Below the pieces are notes generated by a model that did no database searches, was not told the origin of the DNA, and was given only the letters and a program-made list of their open reading frames with translations. A program made the position numbers and the translations under genes. From assembly GCA_964619935.1 (NCBI GenBank), contig CAZUGO010000090.1:1-64000 (forward strand): a stretch of 64,000 nt of DNA, in the 5' to 3' direction. The stretch comes from CAZUGO01 sp964619935 (GTDB taxonomy: Bacteria > Planctomycetota > Phycisphaerae > UBA1845 > CAIVHJ01). This document shows positions 26,352 to 37,347 of this stretch, piece by piece. Positions within the stretch are counted from its first letter, which is position 1. Each line of letters starts with the position of its first letter.

Positions 26352-26873
26352 ATGACCTCTTGCCCATCCTGCGGCCACGCGAACATCGAGGGAGCCGACC
26401 ACTGCGAGCAGTGTCAGGCGGATCTCAGCGATGCCGGCTCGCCGCAGAGCACCGCTCAGGGCCTGGGCCAGCGTTTCCTCAAAGAGCCCATCCTGAACCT
26501 CAATCCTGAAATGAACCTCACCGTGGGGCGGCAGACCCCGGTGGCCGCCGTGGTGCGGTTGATGATTGACCGCCACGCCAGCGGTGTCATGATCGTGGCC
26601 GACGGCAAGCTGGTCGGGGTGTTCACCGAGCGCGACTGCCTGATGAAGATTGCCGGCCGCTACCACGAACTCGCCGAAGCCCCCATCGAGCAGTTCATGA
26701 CCGCTGACCCGGAGGTGCTCCAGGCCGGCGACTCCATCGCCTTCGGGTTGAACGGCATGGCGGTGAAAAGCTACCGCCACCTGCCGATCGTCAAGGATGG
26801 CATCCCCATCGCGATGGTCCGCACCAAGGACGTGCTCAAGTACATCGCCCGACACATCCCGCAGATCGCCTGA
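26352..26873 (+). CDS. CBS domain protein with N-terminal zinc ribbon
   Basis: The protein is 173 residues. The first 30 carry a zinc-ribbon-like CPSCG...CEQC (Cys4, 7, 18, 21). Two CBS motifs follow (VAAVVRLMIDRHASGVMIV with LVGVFTERDCL, and the second with MAVKSYRHLPIV). An in-frame extension upstream to 26265 overlaps KorB, but the ATG at 26352 begins directly at the zinc ribbon. It lies 46 bp after korB. Together with the CBS protein at 22861 it sandwiches korAB. The ribbon could tether it to another protein or nucleic acid. Confidence 0.85.
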   Translation: MTSCPSCGHANIEGADHCEQCQADLSDAGSPQSTAQGLGQRFLKEPILNLNPEMNLTVGRQTPVAAVVRLMIDRHASGVMIVADGKLVGVFTERDCLMKIAGRYHELAEAPIEQFMTADPEVLQAGDSIAFGLNGMAVKSYRHLPIVKDGIPIAMVRTKDVLKYIARHIPQIA

Positions 26874-27032
26874 TCCGATCTTGCCCGGGACCGGGGGGCG
26901 ACCACCGTCCGATAGCGATCCCGCCGCTGCGCGTCGAATCGTACACTTGAACGGTGCCCAGCCCCGACCGCGCGTCATTCGGGTCGACGGTTCCGCCGAC
27001 CGAACCCCGCGAACCATGAGGAGGTATCCGGC

Positions 27033-28370
27033 GTGTATCCATCATCCGTTGCTGAACCGTCTCTGGAGGAGTTGTTTGCCGGCGGTCGGACCGCGGCGGA
27101 CGCCGGCCGGCCGCGCCCCAAGGCGTCATTCGTGCCCCAGGTGCCGGAATCATACGAAGCCGCCGGCATTCAGTCGGCACTGGCCGAATCGCTGCTGTGC
27201 AAGTATTTGCTGGCCCACGGGGCGGTGCGCGGACGGCAAATGGCCGAGGGTCTGGCGCTGCCGCTCAAAGATACCAAAGCCCTCCTGGATGCCATGAAGA
27301 ACCAGCAAGTGGTGTTCTACAAAGACGCCGGGCAGCTCGACTTCACCTATGCCTTGACCGACCTGGGCCGCGAACGAGCCAAGAAGTACAGCGAGGAGTG
27401 CACCTATCTGGGGCCGGCGCCGGTGACCTTGGAGGATTACGTGGCCTCGGTGCGGGCCCAGACCATCGCCGACGAGCGGCCGGTGCGGCAGGACTTGGAG
27501 CGGGCCTTCGGCGACCTGATGATCAGCGATGCGTTGTTCGCCCGCCTGGGGCCGGCCATCAACTCCGGCCGCGGCATGTTTCTCTACGGACCGCCGGGCA
27601 ACGGCAAATCCAGCATTGCCGAGCGGATCACCAGTTGTTTCGGGTCGGAAGTCTGGATCCCGCGGACCCTGCAAATCGACGGCTTGATCATCATGCTCTA
27701 CGATCCCCAGGTTCACGAAGCCGTGCCGGTGGGTTCCAGTATCATCAAGGCCAACCAGCACGATGAGCGCTGGATCCGCATCAAACGCCCCACCATCGTG
27801 GTCGGCGGCGAACTGACCATGGACTCTCTGGAAGTGCGCTACGATCCGGTCAGCAAGATCAGCCACGCCCCGTTGCAGCTCAAGAGCAATTGCGGGTCGC
27901 TGGTCATCGACGACTTCGGTCGCCAGCGAATCAATCCCTTCGAACTGCTCAATCGCTGGATCGTGCCGCTGGAAAAGCGCTTCGATTTTCTGCAACTGGT
28001 CACCGGGACCAAGATCGAGGTCCCCTTCGACCAACTGATTATCTTCTCGACCAACCTGGAGCCCAAGGACCTGGTCGACGACGCCTTCCTACGGCGCATT
28101 CCCTACAAGATCGAGATCAGCGATCCGACCGAGGGTGAGTTTCGGCAGCTCATGCAGATCATGAGCGAGCGGATGAACATCCAGCCCGATGCGGAGGCCC
28201 TCAGCCACCTGGTCTCCCGCTACGCCGCGGAAGGCCGGCCGTTTCGCTGCTGCCAGCCCCGCGATTTGTTGCAGCAGATCCTCAACCTCAGTGCCTACGA
28301 GGGGCGCCGAGCGCTGATGACCAAGGAAGATTTTGACTTCGCCATGACCAACTACTTCACGGTGATGTAG
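27033..28370 (+). CDS. AAA-family ATPase with N-terminal winged-helix-like region
   Basis: The product is 445 residues from a GTG start with a strong GAGGAGGT ribosome site. Residues about 45-115 look like a winged-helix domain (GRQMAEGLALPLKDTKALLDAM). The AAA core has Walker A GPPGNGKS (about 188-195), Walker B-like SLVIDDFGRQRINP, a sensor-1-like STNLEPKDL, an arginine-finger candidate in DAFLRRIPYKI, and a helical lid. It resembles predicted ATPases with chaperone-like activity found in pilus or secretion settings, but I cannot name the partner. It follows the zinc-ribbon CBS gene by about 160 bp on the same strand. Confidence 0.8.
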   Translation: MYPSSVAEPSLEELFAGGRTAADAGRPRPKASFVPQVPESYEAAGIQSALAESLLCKYLLAHGAVRGRQMAEGLALPLKDTKALLDAMKNQQVVFYKDAGQLDFTYALTDLGRERAKKYSEECTYLGPAPVTLEDYVASVRAQTIADERPVRQDLERAFGDLMISDALFARLGPAINSGRGMFLYGPPGNGKSSIAERITSCFGSEVWIPRTLQIDGLIIMLYDPQVHEAVPVGSSIIKANQHDERWIRIKRPTIVVGGELTMDSLEVRYDPVSKISHAPLQLKSNCGSLVIDDFGRQRINPFELLNRWIVPLEKRFDFLQLVTGTKIEVPFDQLIIFSTNLEPKDLVDDAFLRRIPYKIEISDPTEGEFRQLMQIMSERMNIQPDAEALSHLVSRYAAEGRPFRCCQPRDLLQQILNLSAYEGRRALMTKEDFDFAMTNYFTVM

Positions 28371-28392
28371 GGCGGATGCCGCCCGCCCGGGG

Positions 28393-29505
28393 TCAGGCCA
28401 ACTCGCGAAGCACGGCGCAGCCGCGGGTGAGGGTGTCATCGGTGGTGGCGTAGCTGATGCGGCAGTGCGTGTCGCGGGTGCTGAACACCCCGCCGGGCAC
28501 GCACAGCAGGTTGCGCTGCAAGGCGGCCTCCACGAATGCCGTGCCACCGGCGTAGCGCTGGGGGACCTTCAAGAAGAAATAGAAGCCGCCGGACGGCCGG
28601 GTGTATTCGAAGGCGGAGCCCAAGGCGGCGACGACCAGGTCGCGCTTCCGCCGGTAGGCGTCGATCTGGGGCGTCAAGTCCGTATCCAGGGCGGCCACGG
28701 CACCGTGCTGTGCGATGCTGGGCGCGCACACGAAGGTGTACTGCTGCATGTTGCCCATCTGGGTGATCAACTCCGGCGGCCCTGCGGCGTAGCCCATCCG
28801 CCAGCCGGTCATGCCATAGCTCTTGCCGAACCCGCGGAGCAACAGCGTTCGGTCGGGGGCCCAGGTCAGCGGCGAGGGCACCGCGCCGTCGTACGCCAGT
28901 TGGCAATAGATTTCGTCGCTGATGATCAGCAGGTTGTGCCGTTCCGCCAGGGCACAGATCCCGCGGATGGACGCGGCGTCGTAGACCACACCGGTCGGGT
29001 TGTTCGGACTGTTGATGAGCAGGATCTTGCTCCGCGGGGTGATCGCGGCCTCCAGGGATTCGGGTGACAAGGCGAAGCCCGGGTAGGTGGATACCGCTAC
29101 CGGGGTGCCGCCCAGCCACTGCACCAGGTTGGGATAGCTTACGAAATACGGATCGGGATACAGCACTTCGTCGCCGTCGTTAACCGTCGCCATCAACGCC
29201 AGCAGCAAACCGCCGGACAGCCCGGAGGTCACCAGAATGGCGGGAGGCTGGGGATAGTGCGGCGCCAGCTCCACGGCAATCCTGGCCCGCAGCGCCGGCA
29301 GCCCCTGAGTGACGGTGTACCCGTTGCCGCGGCTGCGAATGGCGTCGATGGCGGCACGTTTGACCGGCTCCGGGACGTCGAAGTCCGGCTGGCCGATGGA
29401 CAGGTCGATGGGGTCCTTCAGCGAGGCCGCCAGATTGAAGATCCGGCGGATGCCGGACTCCTGCACGCGCCGGGCGCGCTCCGCAATGAAGTCATGAACG
29501 GCCAT
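28393..29505 (-). CDS. Pyridoxal-phosphate aminotransferase, class I/II
   Basis: This is a 370-residue fold-type I PLP enzyme. The substrate loop is DLSIGQPDFDVP, the PLP phosphate-binding helix begins TSGLSGGLLLAL, NSPNNPTG is the conserved Asn motif, ISDEIYCQLAY carries the Asp that pairs with the PLP nitrogen, and GFGKSYGMTGWRMGY contains the Schiff-base Lys and phosphate-binding Arg. It looks like an aspartate/aromatic-type aminotransferase, but substrate cannot be set from sequence. The ATG at 29505 is chosen over an upstream Met because homology begins there. Confidence 0.9.
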   Translation of the reverse strand: MAVHDFIAERARRVQESGIRRIFNLAASLKDPIDLSIGQPDFDVPEPVKRAAIDAIRSRGNGYTVTQGLPALRARIAVELAPHYPQPPAILVTSGLSGGLLLALMATVNDGDEVLYPDPYFVSYPNLVQWLGGTPVAVSTYPGFALSPESLEAAITPRSKILLINSPNNPTGVVYDAASIRGICALAERHNLLIISDEIYCQLAYDGAVPSPLTWAPDRTLLLRGFGKSYGMTGWRMGYAAGPPELITQMGNMQQYTFVCAPSIAQHGAVAALDTDLTPQIDAYRRKRDLVVAALGSAFEYTRPSGGFYFFLKVPQRYAGGTAFVEAALQRNLLCVPGGVFSTRDTHCRISYATTDDTLTRGCAVLRELA

Positions 29506-29589
29506 GGTGGTCTGCTGCCGGCGGCCGCCGGCACGCCCCGCGGGGGGCGAACCCACGGCGCCGCCGCAGCGCGGTCCGACGGCGGTCGG

Positions 29590-29808
29590 CTACTTGGACT
29601 CGGTTGTGGCGGCGGCTTCTTCAGTCTTCTTCTTGACCTTGGCGCCGACCTTGGGCTTGCGGTGGGCGACCTTGACCAGGCCGAACGGAAGGTTGCCGTC
29701 GTCCCAGCGGCCCTCGTCCTTCAGGTGGGCGATCCGTTCCGCACGGGACAGGACGTTGCGATGCCTGGCCAAGGCACTGGCGGTCTTCAATGACTTATCA
29801 ATCGACAT
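29590..29808 (-). CDS. PVC-type small basic protein
   Basis: The product is 72 residues, lysine/arginine-rich, beginning MSIDKSLKTASALARHRNVL and continuing SRAERIAHLKDEGRW, the signature of the small basic protein family shared by Planctomycetes, Verrucomicrobia, Lentisphaerae and Chlamydiae (the TIGR04137 type). Its function is unknown, and the charge suggests RNA or ribosome association. The ATG at 29808 is preferred over a GTG two codons earlier, because GGAG lies seven bases upstream. It is a useful taxonomic marker for the window. Confidence 0.85.
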   Translation of the reverse strand: MSIDKSLKTASALARHRNVLSRAERIAHLKDEGRWDDGNLPFGLVKVAHRKPKVGAKVKKKTEEAAATTESK

Positions 29809-29820
29809 GATCACACTCCG

Positions 29821-30570
29821 CTACCAGGTTTCCTGGGCTTCCTTCTTGTTGACAAAACAATCGAATCGGTAGCGCCCTCCGGACTTGAGATACGCCTTGC
29901 CGATCGCTTTGATTCGCTCCTGCAGTCGCTGGCTGGCGCTGCGCTCCTCCGGGAGGCGATAGTCGAAGCCCTGGTTGGAGATCAACACCCATTCGTCACG
30001 CTGCGGGCTGACCGTCGTCGCGACGCCGAGGTCGGCCAGATGCTGCTGGACGGCCAGGGCGTCGCTGCGGCTGTCGCACCGCTCGACCCAGATGTAGTTC
30101 AGTCCGTCGATGAAGCCGGTCTCGCGGCGCTGGGTTCGATCGCTGCGGGCCGCATCCGCGGTCACGGCCGGCTCGACCTGTCCCAGATCCTCGAGCAGCC
30201 CCGGGGTCGGCGGCTCGTGGCGAAGGCGGTGAAACTCGTCACCGGAGATCATCTCCGCCCGTTTGATGGCGTCCGCAAGGCCCTGGTCGTAGCCGGACCG
30301 CCGACCGATCTGGTACATCCCCAGCAGCAGCACGGCCGCCACCGTGATCAACAGGGCCAGCCCCAGGGTACTCAACGAGAACCGCATGCGGTCGCCGTTG
30401 ATCCGCAGCCAGGCGGGCAATTCGGGGCCCGGGGGCTTTGGAGTCTGGGCCGGCTCGGCCACCTGGGGTGTCGCCGACGGCTCGGGTTCCGGCTTCGGCG
30501 GTGGCGGCGGCTCCGCCCGAACGCGTTTGTAGACCTCCAGTAAGGAGGGGGCCTCCTTGGGTTTGGACAC
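29821..30570 (-). CDS. Single-pass membrane protein with a proline-rich cytoplasmic segment and SPOR-like C-terminus
   Basis: The protein is 249 residues from a GTG start with AGGAG seven bases upstream. A Pro/Glu/Pro-rich stretch (about 20-55) precedes a membrane helix (LGLALLITVAAVLLLGMYQI, about 87-106). The periplasmic part ends in a compact alpha/beta region (GLNYIWVERCDSRSDALAVQ, then DLGVATTVSPQRDEWVLISN) that has the spacing of a SPOR peptidoglycan-binding domain. I call this only as a resemblance. It lies 12 bp upstream of the small basic protein and is probably cotranscribed with it. Confidence 0.6.
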   Translation of the reverse strand: MSKPKEAPSLLEVYKRVRAEPPPPPKPEPEPSATPQVAEPAQTPKPPGPELPAWLRINGDRMRFSLSTLGLALLITVAAVLLLGMYQIGRRSGYDQGLADAIKRAEMISGDEFHRLRHEPPTPGLLEDLGQVEPAVTADAARSDRTQRRETGFIDGLNYIWVERCDSRSDALAVQQHLADLGVATTVSPQRDEWVLISNQGFDYRLPEERSASQRLQERIKAIGKAYLKSGGRYRFDCFVNKKEAQETW

Positions 30571-30688
30571 GGCCTCACTCCTATGCGTGCGCTGGATCAA
30601 TATGCAGGGGCCGACACAAACCCCCATAGCTTAGAGGAATGCTCCGGAAATTCAAGATTCACAGGGGGCAGGGGGGGCGCAGGCCGGT

Positions 30689-31816
30689 TCAGTCACCTGG
30701 CTGGGGATCCTCCGCCCGGGGCTGGGGCAATAGCAGCCGGATGGTGGTTCCGCGGTCGACAGCGCTGATCAGCGACACGCGGCCTCCCATGGCGGCGATG
30801 GCATGCTTGACGATCGCCAGTCCCAGCCCGGTGCCCGAGGCACCGGTTTCCTTGCGGGCCCGGTCCACCTGGTAGAACCGCTCGAAGATGCGTTGCTGGT
30901 CTTCCGGCGTAATGCCGATGCCATTGTCGGCAACTTCGATCCAGGCGTGGCTGCCTTCGGTCCCGCTGCGCATCTCAATGCGACCTTCACCCCGGCGCAC
31001 GAATTTCACGGCGTTGTCCAGCAGGTTGGCCAGAACGACTTTGAGCAGTTTGGGGTCGGCGTGGATCACCGGCAGGTCCAGCTCAATCTCCAGGACAATA
31101 CCCCGTTCGACCATGCGCCCGGCGTAGTCACGGCGGAGGTCCCCCAGCATCGGCTTGAGGCGGGTGGCCCGTGCCTGGACCTTCAACGTCGGCGATTCGG
31201 CGCGGTTTAATTCGAGGAGATCCTGGGCCAGCTCCTTGAGCCGTTCCACGTTCTTGGTGATGACCTCCAGAAAGCGCCGCTGGTGGGCATCGAAGTGCGC
31301 CGCTGAGCCCAGCAGTGTTTCGGCTGCCGCCTGCATGGTCGACAGCGGGGTGCGCAGCTCGTGCGAGGCGTTGGCCACAAAATCGGCCTTCATGCGGGCG
31401 GACTGGGCCAGCGCGGTGACGTCGGCCAGGAACATCAGCCGGTGGATCGGCTGGTCGGAAGTCGCGGCCAGAGTGTGGATGGCGACCTCGATCAGGCGCG
31501 GTTCGCGGTTGACCTGCACTGAAATCTGGCGGTGTACCGCCCGGTCGTCCAGCGCGGCCGCGGTGTTCAGCAGCCCCAGCAACTCGGCGTGGTTGATCAA
31601 GGTTGCGAACGCGCAGCCCAGAACCGTCGGAACGTCGAGCCCCAACATTTGGGCGGCTGCAGGATTGCTCAGGCAGATCCGGCCTTCGCCATCCAACCCG
31701 ATGACGCCTTCGCGCATCCGGCGGGTCACGATCTCGAACTCCGGGGCGCCAACCGGGTAGCTGGCGATGGGCGATAATCCACTCATCAAGGGGCTCCGCG
31801 GGTGGCCGGCGGCCAT
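30689..31816 (-). CDS. phoR: PAS-domain sensor histidine kinase, PhoR-like
   Basis: The product is 375 residues with a PAS domain (about 28-130; EGVIGLDGEGRICLSNPAA), a HisKA dimerisation helix with the H-box VANASHELRTPLS, then HATPase_c with N-box LANLLDNAVKF, G1 DNGIGITPEDQ, F-box IFERFYQVD and G2 GTGLGLAIVKH. No clear membrane helices are present, unlike most PhoR. The start at 31816 forms TGATG with the response-regulator stop, and AGGA lies upstream, showing coupled expression. By relation to PhoR it probably senses phosphate status, but the signal is not deducible. Confidence 0.9.
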   Translation of the reverse strand: MAAGHPRSPLMSGLSPIASYPVGAPEFEIVTRRMREGVIGLDGEGRICLSNPAAAQMLGLDVPTVLGCAFATLINHAELLGLLNTAAALDDRAVHRQISVQVNREPRLIEVAIHTLAATSDQPIHRLMFLADVTALAQSARMKADFVANASHELRTPLSTMQAAAETLLGSAAHFDAHQRRFLEVITKNVERLKELAQDLLELNRAESPTLKVQARATRLKPMLGDLRRDYAGRMVERGIVLEIELDLPVIHADPKLLKVVLANLLDNAVKFVRRGEGRIEMRSGTEGSHAWIEVADNGIGITPEDQQRIFERFYQVDRARKETGASGTGLGLAIVKHAIAAMGGRVSLISAVDRGTTIRLLLPQPRAEDPQPGD

Positions 31817-32523
31817 CAGGTGTCCTGGGCCAAGGGCCCATCGGGCGCGAAGCGATAGCCGACCCCGCGGACGGTTTCGATGACCCCGCGGTGGCGCTTG
31901 AGCTTCTTGCGCAAGGCGGTAATGTGCACGTCGATGGTGCGGTCGGTGACCGTGGTCTCGTTGCCCATGGCGTGGTCCATTAGCTGATCGCGGCTCAGCA
32001 CCCGTCCGTTGGCCGAGGTCAGGGCCTCGAGCAGGCGGAACTCAGTCAGCGTCAACGCCAGCCGCTCGCCGCCGAGTTCCACCCGGTGCCGGGAACGATC
32101 GATCTGCAGCGGCCCGTAGGTCATCACATCGGACGGCTGCGGTCCCTGGGCCGCACGCCGCAAGACGGCGTCCATTCGGGCCAGCAGCACTTTGAAGCTG
32201 AACGGCTTGACTACGTAGTCGTCGGCGCCGAGGGTCAGGCCGATGATCATGTCGGCCTCTTCCGACTTGGCCGTCAACATGATGATCGGGATGTGGCGGG
32301 TGACGGCATGGGCCCGCAGTTCAACGGTGACCTCCTGGCCGGTTTTCTTGGGCATCATCAGGTCCAGGATGATCAGGTCAGGCACGTGTTGCAGGGCCAG
32401 CTTGACGCCGCCGACGCCGTCGTAGGCCGCCAGCGTGCGGTAGCCCTCGCGATGCAGGTTGTACTCGATCAGCTCGACGAGGTCCTTCTCGTCATCGACG
32501 ATCAGGATGGTCTTGTCCTTCAT
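31816..32523 (-). CDS. phoB: OmpR/PhoB-family response regulator
   Basis: The product is 235 residues. The receiver domain has acidic DDE at 10-12, the phospho-acceptor Asp54 in LIILDLMMPKKTGQ, the conserved Thr in MLTAKSE, and Lys in YVVKPFSFKVL. The C-terminus is a winged-helix DNA-binding domain (LTLTEFRLLEALTSANGRVL, then VTDRTIDVHITALRKKL). The ATG at 32523 is chosen because GAGG precedes it. It pairs with the adjacent kinase by a TGATG overlap and diverges from the aspartate carbamoyltransferase gene across a 76-bp shared promoter region. Confidence 0.93.
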   Translation of the reverse strand: MKDKTILIVDDEKDLVELIEYNLHREGYRTLAAYDGVGGVKLALQHVPDLIILDLMMPKKTGQEVTVELRAHAVTRHIPIIMLTAKSEEADMIIGLTLGADDYVVKPFSFKVLLARMDAVLRRAAQGPQPSDVMTYGPLQIDRSRHRVELGGERLALTLTEFRLLEALTSANGRVLSRDQLMDHAMGNETTVTDRTIDVHITALRKKLKRHRGVIETVRGVGYRFAPDGPLAQDT

Positions 32524-32546
32524 GGCTGCCTCTGGCGCGGCGACTG

Positions 32547-32575
32547 TGCTATACTTTGGATCCGGCTGCATTATA
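32547..32575. promoter_or_regulatory. Compact divergent promoter region between phoB and pyrB
   Basis: On the plus strand an extended -10, TGCTATACT (32547-32555), would start transcription near 32562 toward pyrB. On the minus strand TATAAT (32575-32570) would start near 32563 toward phoB. The two start sites nearly coincide, so polymerases should compete. -35 elements are weak on both strands, leaving room for activator control. Confidence 0.5.
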
Positions 32576-32599
32576 AGGAAAACCCGTTAGGTTAAGACC

Positions 32600-33703
32600 A
32601 TGTTCAACCGGATTAACAGAATCTTAGAATTACCCGCCCGCGACCGGGTCGAGATGCTCTGCCGCAGCGGGCGGATCTTCCACATCATCCTGGCTCAGCA
32701 GTTTAGCCGCCCGTTCATCGACGAGATCTGCATGTTGGCGGAGATGGTCCGTCGCATCCACAGTGCCCGCCAGGGGGCCGATTTCCTGCGGACCCAACTG
32801 GCCCACCGCCGGGCCATGCTGTACTTTACCCAGCCGTCCACCCGCACCTTCCTGTCGTTCACCGCGGCCTGCCAGTTGATGGGCATCCGCTACAACGAGG
32901 TTCGCGACCCCAAGACGTCCTCGGAGATCAAGGGCGAGTCTGAGGAGGACGCCGTCCGGGTGTTCAGCCAGTACTTCGACGTCATCATCATGCGGCATCC
33001 TGAGGAAGGCTTTGCCGAAAAGACCGCCCACATGATCAATGACATGCACCGCACCATCCCGGTCATCAACGGCGGGTCGGGCAAAGACCAGCACCCCACG
33101 CAGGCCCTGTTGGACATCTACACCTTGTACCAGTGTTTCAGCGGCGGGGCCCTGGTCAGCCGTGCCGCCGGCGAGAACGACGATCCGTTTCCCGGCAAAC
33201 GGATCGTCATGGTCGGTGATCTGCTCCGTGGCCGGACGGTGCGCTCGCTGTGCTACCTGTTGTGCCGCTACCCCCAGGTGCGGCTGCACTTCGTGTCGCC
33301 GCCCGAGCTGATGATCGGGCGGGACATCCAGGACTACCTCGCCGATCACGGGGTCAGCTACGAGCAATCGCACGACCTCGATCCGTTGCTGCCCGAAGCC
33401 GACGCCGTGTACATGACCCGCATCCAGGACGAGCACGACCTCCGCAGCGGAGAGTCGGCCGCCGTGGATTATCAGCGCTTCTGCATCACGCCGGAGAAGC
33501 TCCGCCACTGCAAGCCAACGCTGGCCATCATGCACCCGCTGCCGCGCCGAGGAGAAATCCATCCGGATTGCGATGATGACCCGCGGGCCCGCTATTGGAC
33601 CCAGGTGCAAAATGGCATGTGGATGCGCGCTGCCCTGCTGGGCTACGTGTTCAACGCCGAGCAGCGCATCAAGGATTACTACCTGGAAAACTACACCTAC
33701 TGA
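32600..33703 (+). CDS. pyrB: Aspartate carbamoyltransferase catalytic chain
   Basis: This 367-residue protein has carbamoyl-phosphate binding STRT (80-83, in QPSTRTFLSF), HPTQALLDIY for the second binding loop, GDLLRGRTVRSL in the aspartate domain, and HPLPRRGEI near the C-terminus, all as in aspartate rather than ornithine carbamoyltransferases. It makes N-carbamoyl-aspartate in pyrimidine synthesis. It is about 55 residues longer than the Escherichia coli chain because of an N-terminal extension and an insertion before the second domain. No pyrI or other pyr genes adjoin it. Confidence 0.92.
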   Translation: MFNRINRILELPARDRVEMLCRSGRIFHIILAQQFSRPFIDEICMLAEMVRRIHSARQGADFLRTQLAHRRAMLYFTQPSTRTFLSFTAACQLMGIRYNEVRDPKTSSEIKGESEEDAVRVFSQYFDVIIMRHPEEGFAEKTAHMINDMHRTIPVINGGSGKDQHPTQALLDIYTLYQCFSGGALVSRAAGENDDPFPGKRIVMVGDLLRGRTVRSLCYLLCRYPQVRLHFVSPPELMIGRDIQDYLADHGVSYEQSHDLDPLLPEADAVYMTRIQDEHDLRSGESAAVDYQRFCITPEKLRHCKPTLAIMHPLPRRGEIHPDCDDDPRARYWTQVQNGMWMRAALLGYVFNAEQRIKDYYLENYTY

Positions 33704-33722
33704 CCCCACGGCGATCAGGCCC

Positions 33723-35666
<1,944 letters not shown>

Positions 35667-35947
35667 ACCAACACCGCCTGCGGTCACACCGCGGTTCAAT
35701 CACCGGAGGGCCGCCCAGAAGCGGCAGCACCCCCTTTCCGGTCGTCCCATAAGCGCCGCACGCCTTGGCCAAGACCCCGGCCCCTGGCGGTGTGCCCATG
35801 CCCTCGCGCCCGACGGACCCGCTGATCCGATAACCCAAAGCACGCCGAACACTGATTCCGGCGCCCCGCCCCACCGATAATACTGAGCGGTGTCCGGAAA
35901 CGTTACGCCGATACGCGTTTCCACCCCCGTCAGGAGTCAGCAACCGC

Positions 35948-37339
35948 GTGTCTCAACAAGTCAGCGCGCCGCCGCTCAATGTTCCATGTTCCGTGCCCAG
36001 ACGGTCCTCCGATCGACGGGTGGGCTGGCCGGTGCTGTTGATCCTGCTCGGTCCGGTGGCGGTTCATGTGGGTGGCGAGCTGTGGTGGTCTTGGCGGGTC
36101 GAATGGGTCAAGTTCGGGTCGCTGGACTTCCTGCTGCAATTGGGCGTTCTCGGTTACGTCACGGCGGTATTCTCGAACCGGCGGCGCCCGCGGATGCTGG
36201 CTCGGCTGGGGCTGCTGGTCGCGGCCCTGGGCATTGCGGTGGCGGCAGGCGAATTCGCCGCCCGGATCCTGAGCCCGGTGCCTCCGGCCAATCTGCCGCA
36301 AGCGCCCCGCCGGCAGGTCGCCGAGGCCGGCGATGCCCTGCCGGGTGTCAGCGGTCGGGTGACGTTCACGGTCAACCAACTGGGATTGCGCGGGCGGCCG
36401 ATGTCGCTGGCCGAGTTGCGGCGCATCGACCACAAGATCCTATGCGTGGGGGCCAGCACCACCCAGTGCATCGGCGTCAGCGACGAGCACGCCTGGCCGG
36501 AGCGGCTCAACCAAGCGCTGTCACGGCGGGTGGACGGCTCAGTATACGTCGGCAACGCCGGTGTGCAGGGCTACGCCACGCCGCACTGCATGAAGCTACT
36601 GCGGGACTACGCTCCGGCCGCAGCGTTCGATTGGGTGGTGGCGCTTTGCGTCTATCCCGATGTCGTGACCATGTTCAAGGGGAACTTCGAGAAGAGAAAC
36701 CGCGATGCCCTGAACGCCCTGACGGTGGGGCACGATCACCGTCCGTACTACAGCCGGTCGAGCCTCTACCAGAGGGTGGCGGCGCTGCTGAAGCACCCGG
36801 CGGAAGCGGCGGATGTCGTGGCCGGCGACTGGAGCGGCTGGATGGAACGTGCCCGGGCCCGGCGGCGATCACTCAAACACCGCCACGTCATTCGGGAATT
36901 GCCCCCCGAGCTGGAAGCAGGGCTGACCGACTTCCGCCGCAACGTGCAGGCCATCATCCGGACCTGCCAGGCCAGGGGGCAGCGGGTGCTGCTGTTGACC
37001 CACGCCCAGATCCACGACACGGCCGACCTGCCGCCGGACTTGGAGCGGCAACTGGGCGGCGGCTGGTATGACGAGTCCGGTCTGGTCGCCGGCGAGATCA
37101 CCCAGGAAGTGGTCGGGCGTTACAACCTGGTGCTCAAGCAGGTCGCAGCCGAGTACGCCGTGGATGTCCTGGACCTGGATGCCGCGCTGGCCAAGGATGC
37201 ATCGATGTTCTTTGATGACTACCACTTCAACATCGCCGGGTGCGACCGCGTGGCCGCCCTGCTTGCAGACTACTTCGCTCCGGTGCTGTCGAAGGAATCC
37301 GGCGACGGCACCCCGGCGCCCACGGCGAGTGTGAACTAG
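35948..37339 (+). CDS. Membrane-anchored SGNH/GDSL-like hydrolase domain protein
   Basis: The product is 463 residues from a GTG start preceded by AGGAG. Three membrane helices lie in the first 110 residues (VLLILLGPVAVHVGG, FLLQLGVLGYVTAVF, LGLLVAALGIAVAAG). Then comes an SGNH-type domain: block I as CVGASTTQCIGV (nucleophile candidate Ser in GAST), an Asn-containing VGNAGVQGYATP, and the block V-like DYHFNIAGCD. SGNH proteins beside MBOAT acyltransferases act in O-acylation of polysaccharides. It heads a five-gene operon with a second SGNH protein, an MBOAT protein, SxtJ and DUF5989. The 280-bp gap upstream (35667-35947) shows no gene. Confidence 0.75.
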   Translation: MSQQVSAPPLNVPCSVPRRSSDRRVGWPVLLILLGPVAVHVGGELWWSWRVEWVKFGSLDFLLQLGVLGYVTAVFSNRRRPRMLARLGLLVAALGIAVAAGEFAARILSPVPPANLPQAPRRQVAEAGDALPGVSGRVTFTVNQLGLRGRPMSLAELRRIDHKILCVGASTTQCIGVSDEHAWPERLNQALSRRVDGSVYVGNAGVQGYATPHCMKLLRDYAPAAAFDWVVALCVYPDVVTMFKGNFEKRNRDALNALTVGHDHRPYYSRSSLYQRVAALLKHPAEAADVVAGDWSGWMERARARRRSLKHRHVIRELPPELEAGLTDFRRNVQAIIRTCQARGQRVLLLTHAQIHDTADLPPDLERQLGGGWYDESGLVAGEITQEVVGRYNLVLKQVAAEYAVDVLDLDAALAKDASMFFDDYHFNIAGCDRVAALLADYFAPVLSKESGDGTPAPTASVN

Positions 37340-37347
37340 GAGCGGTC

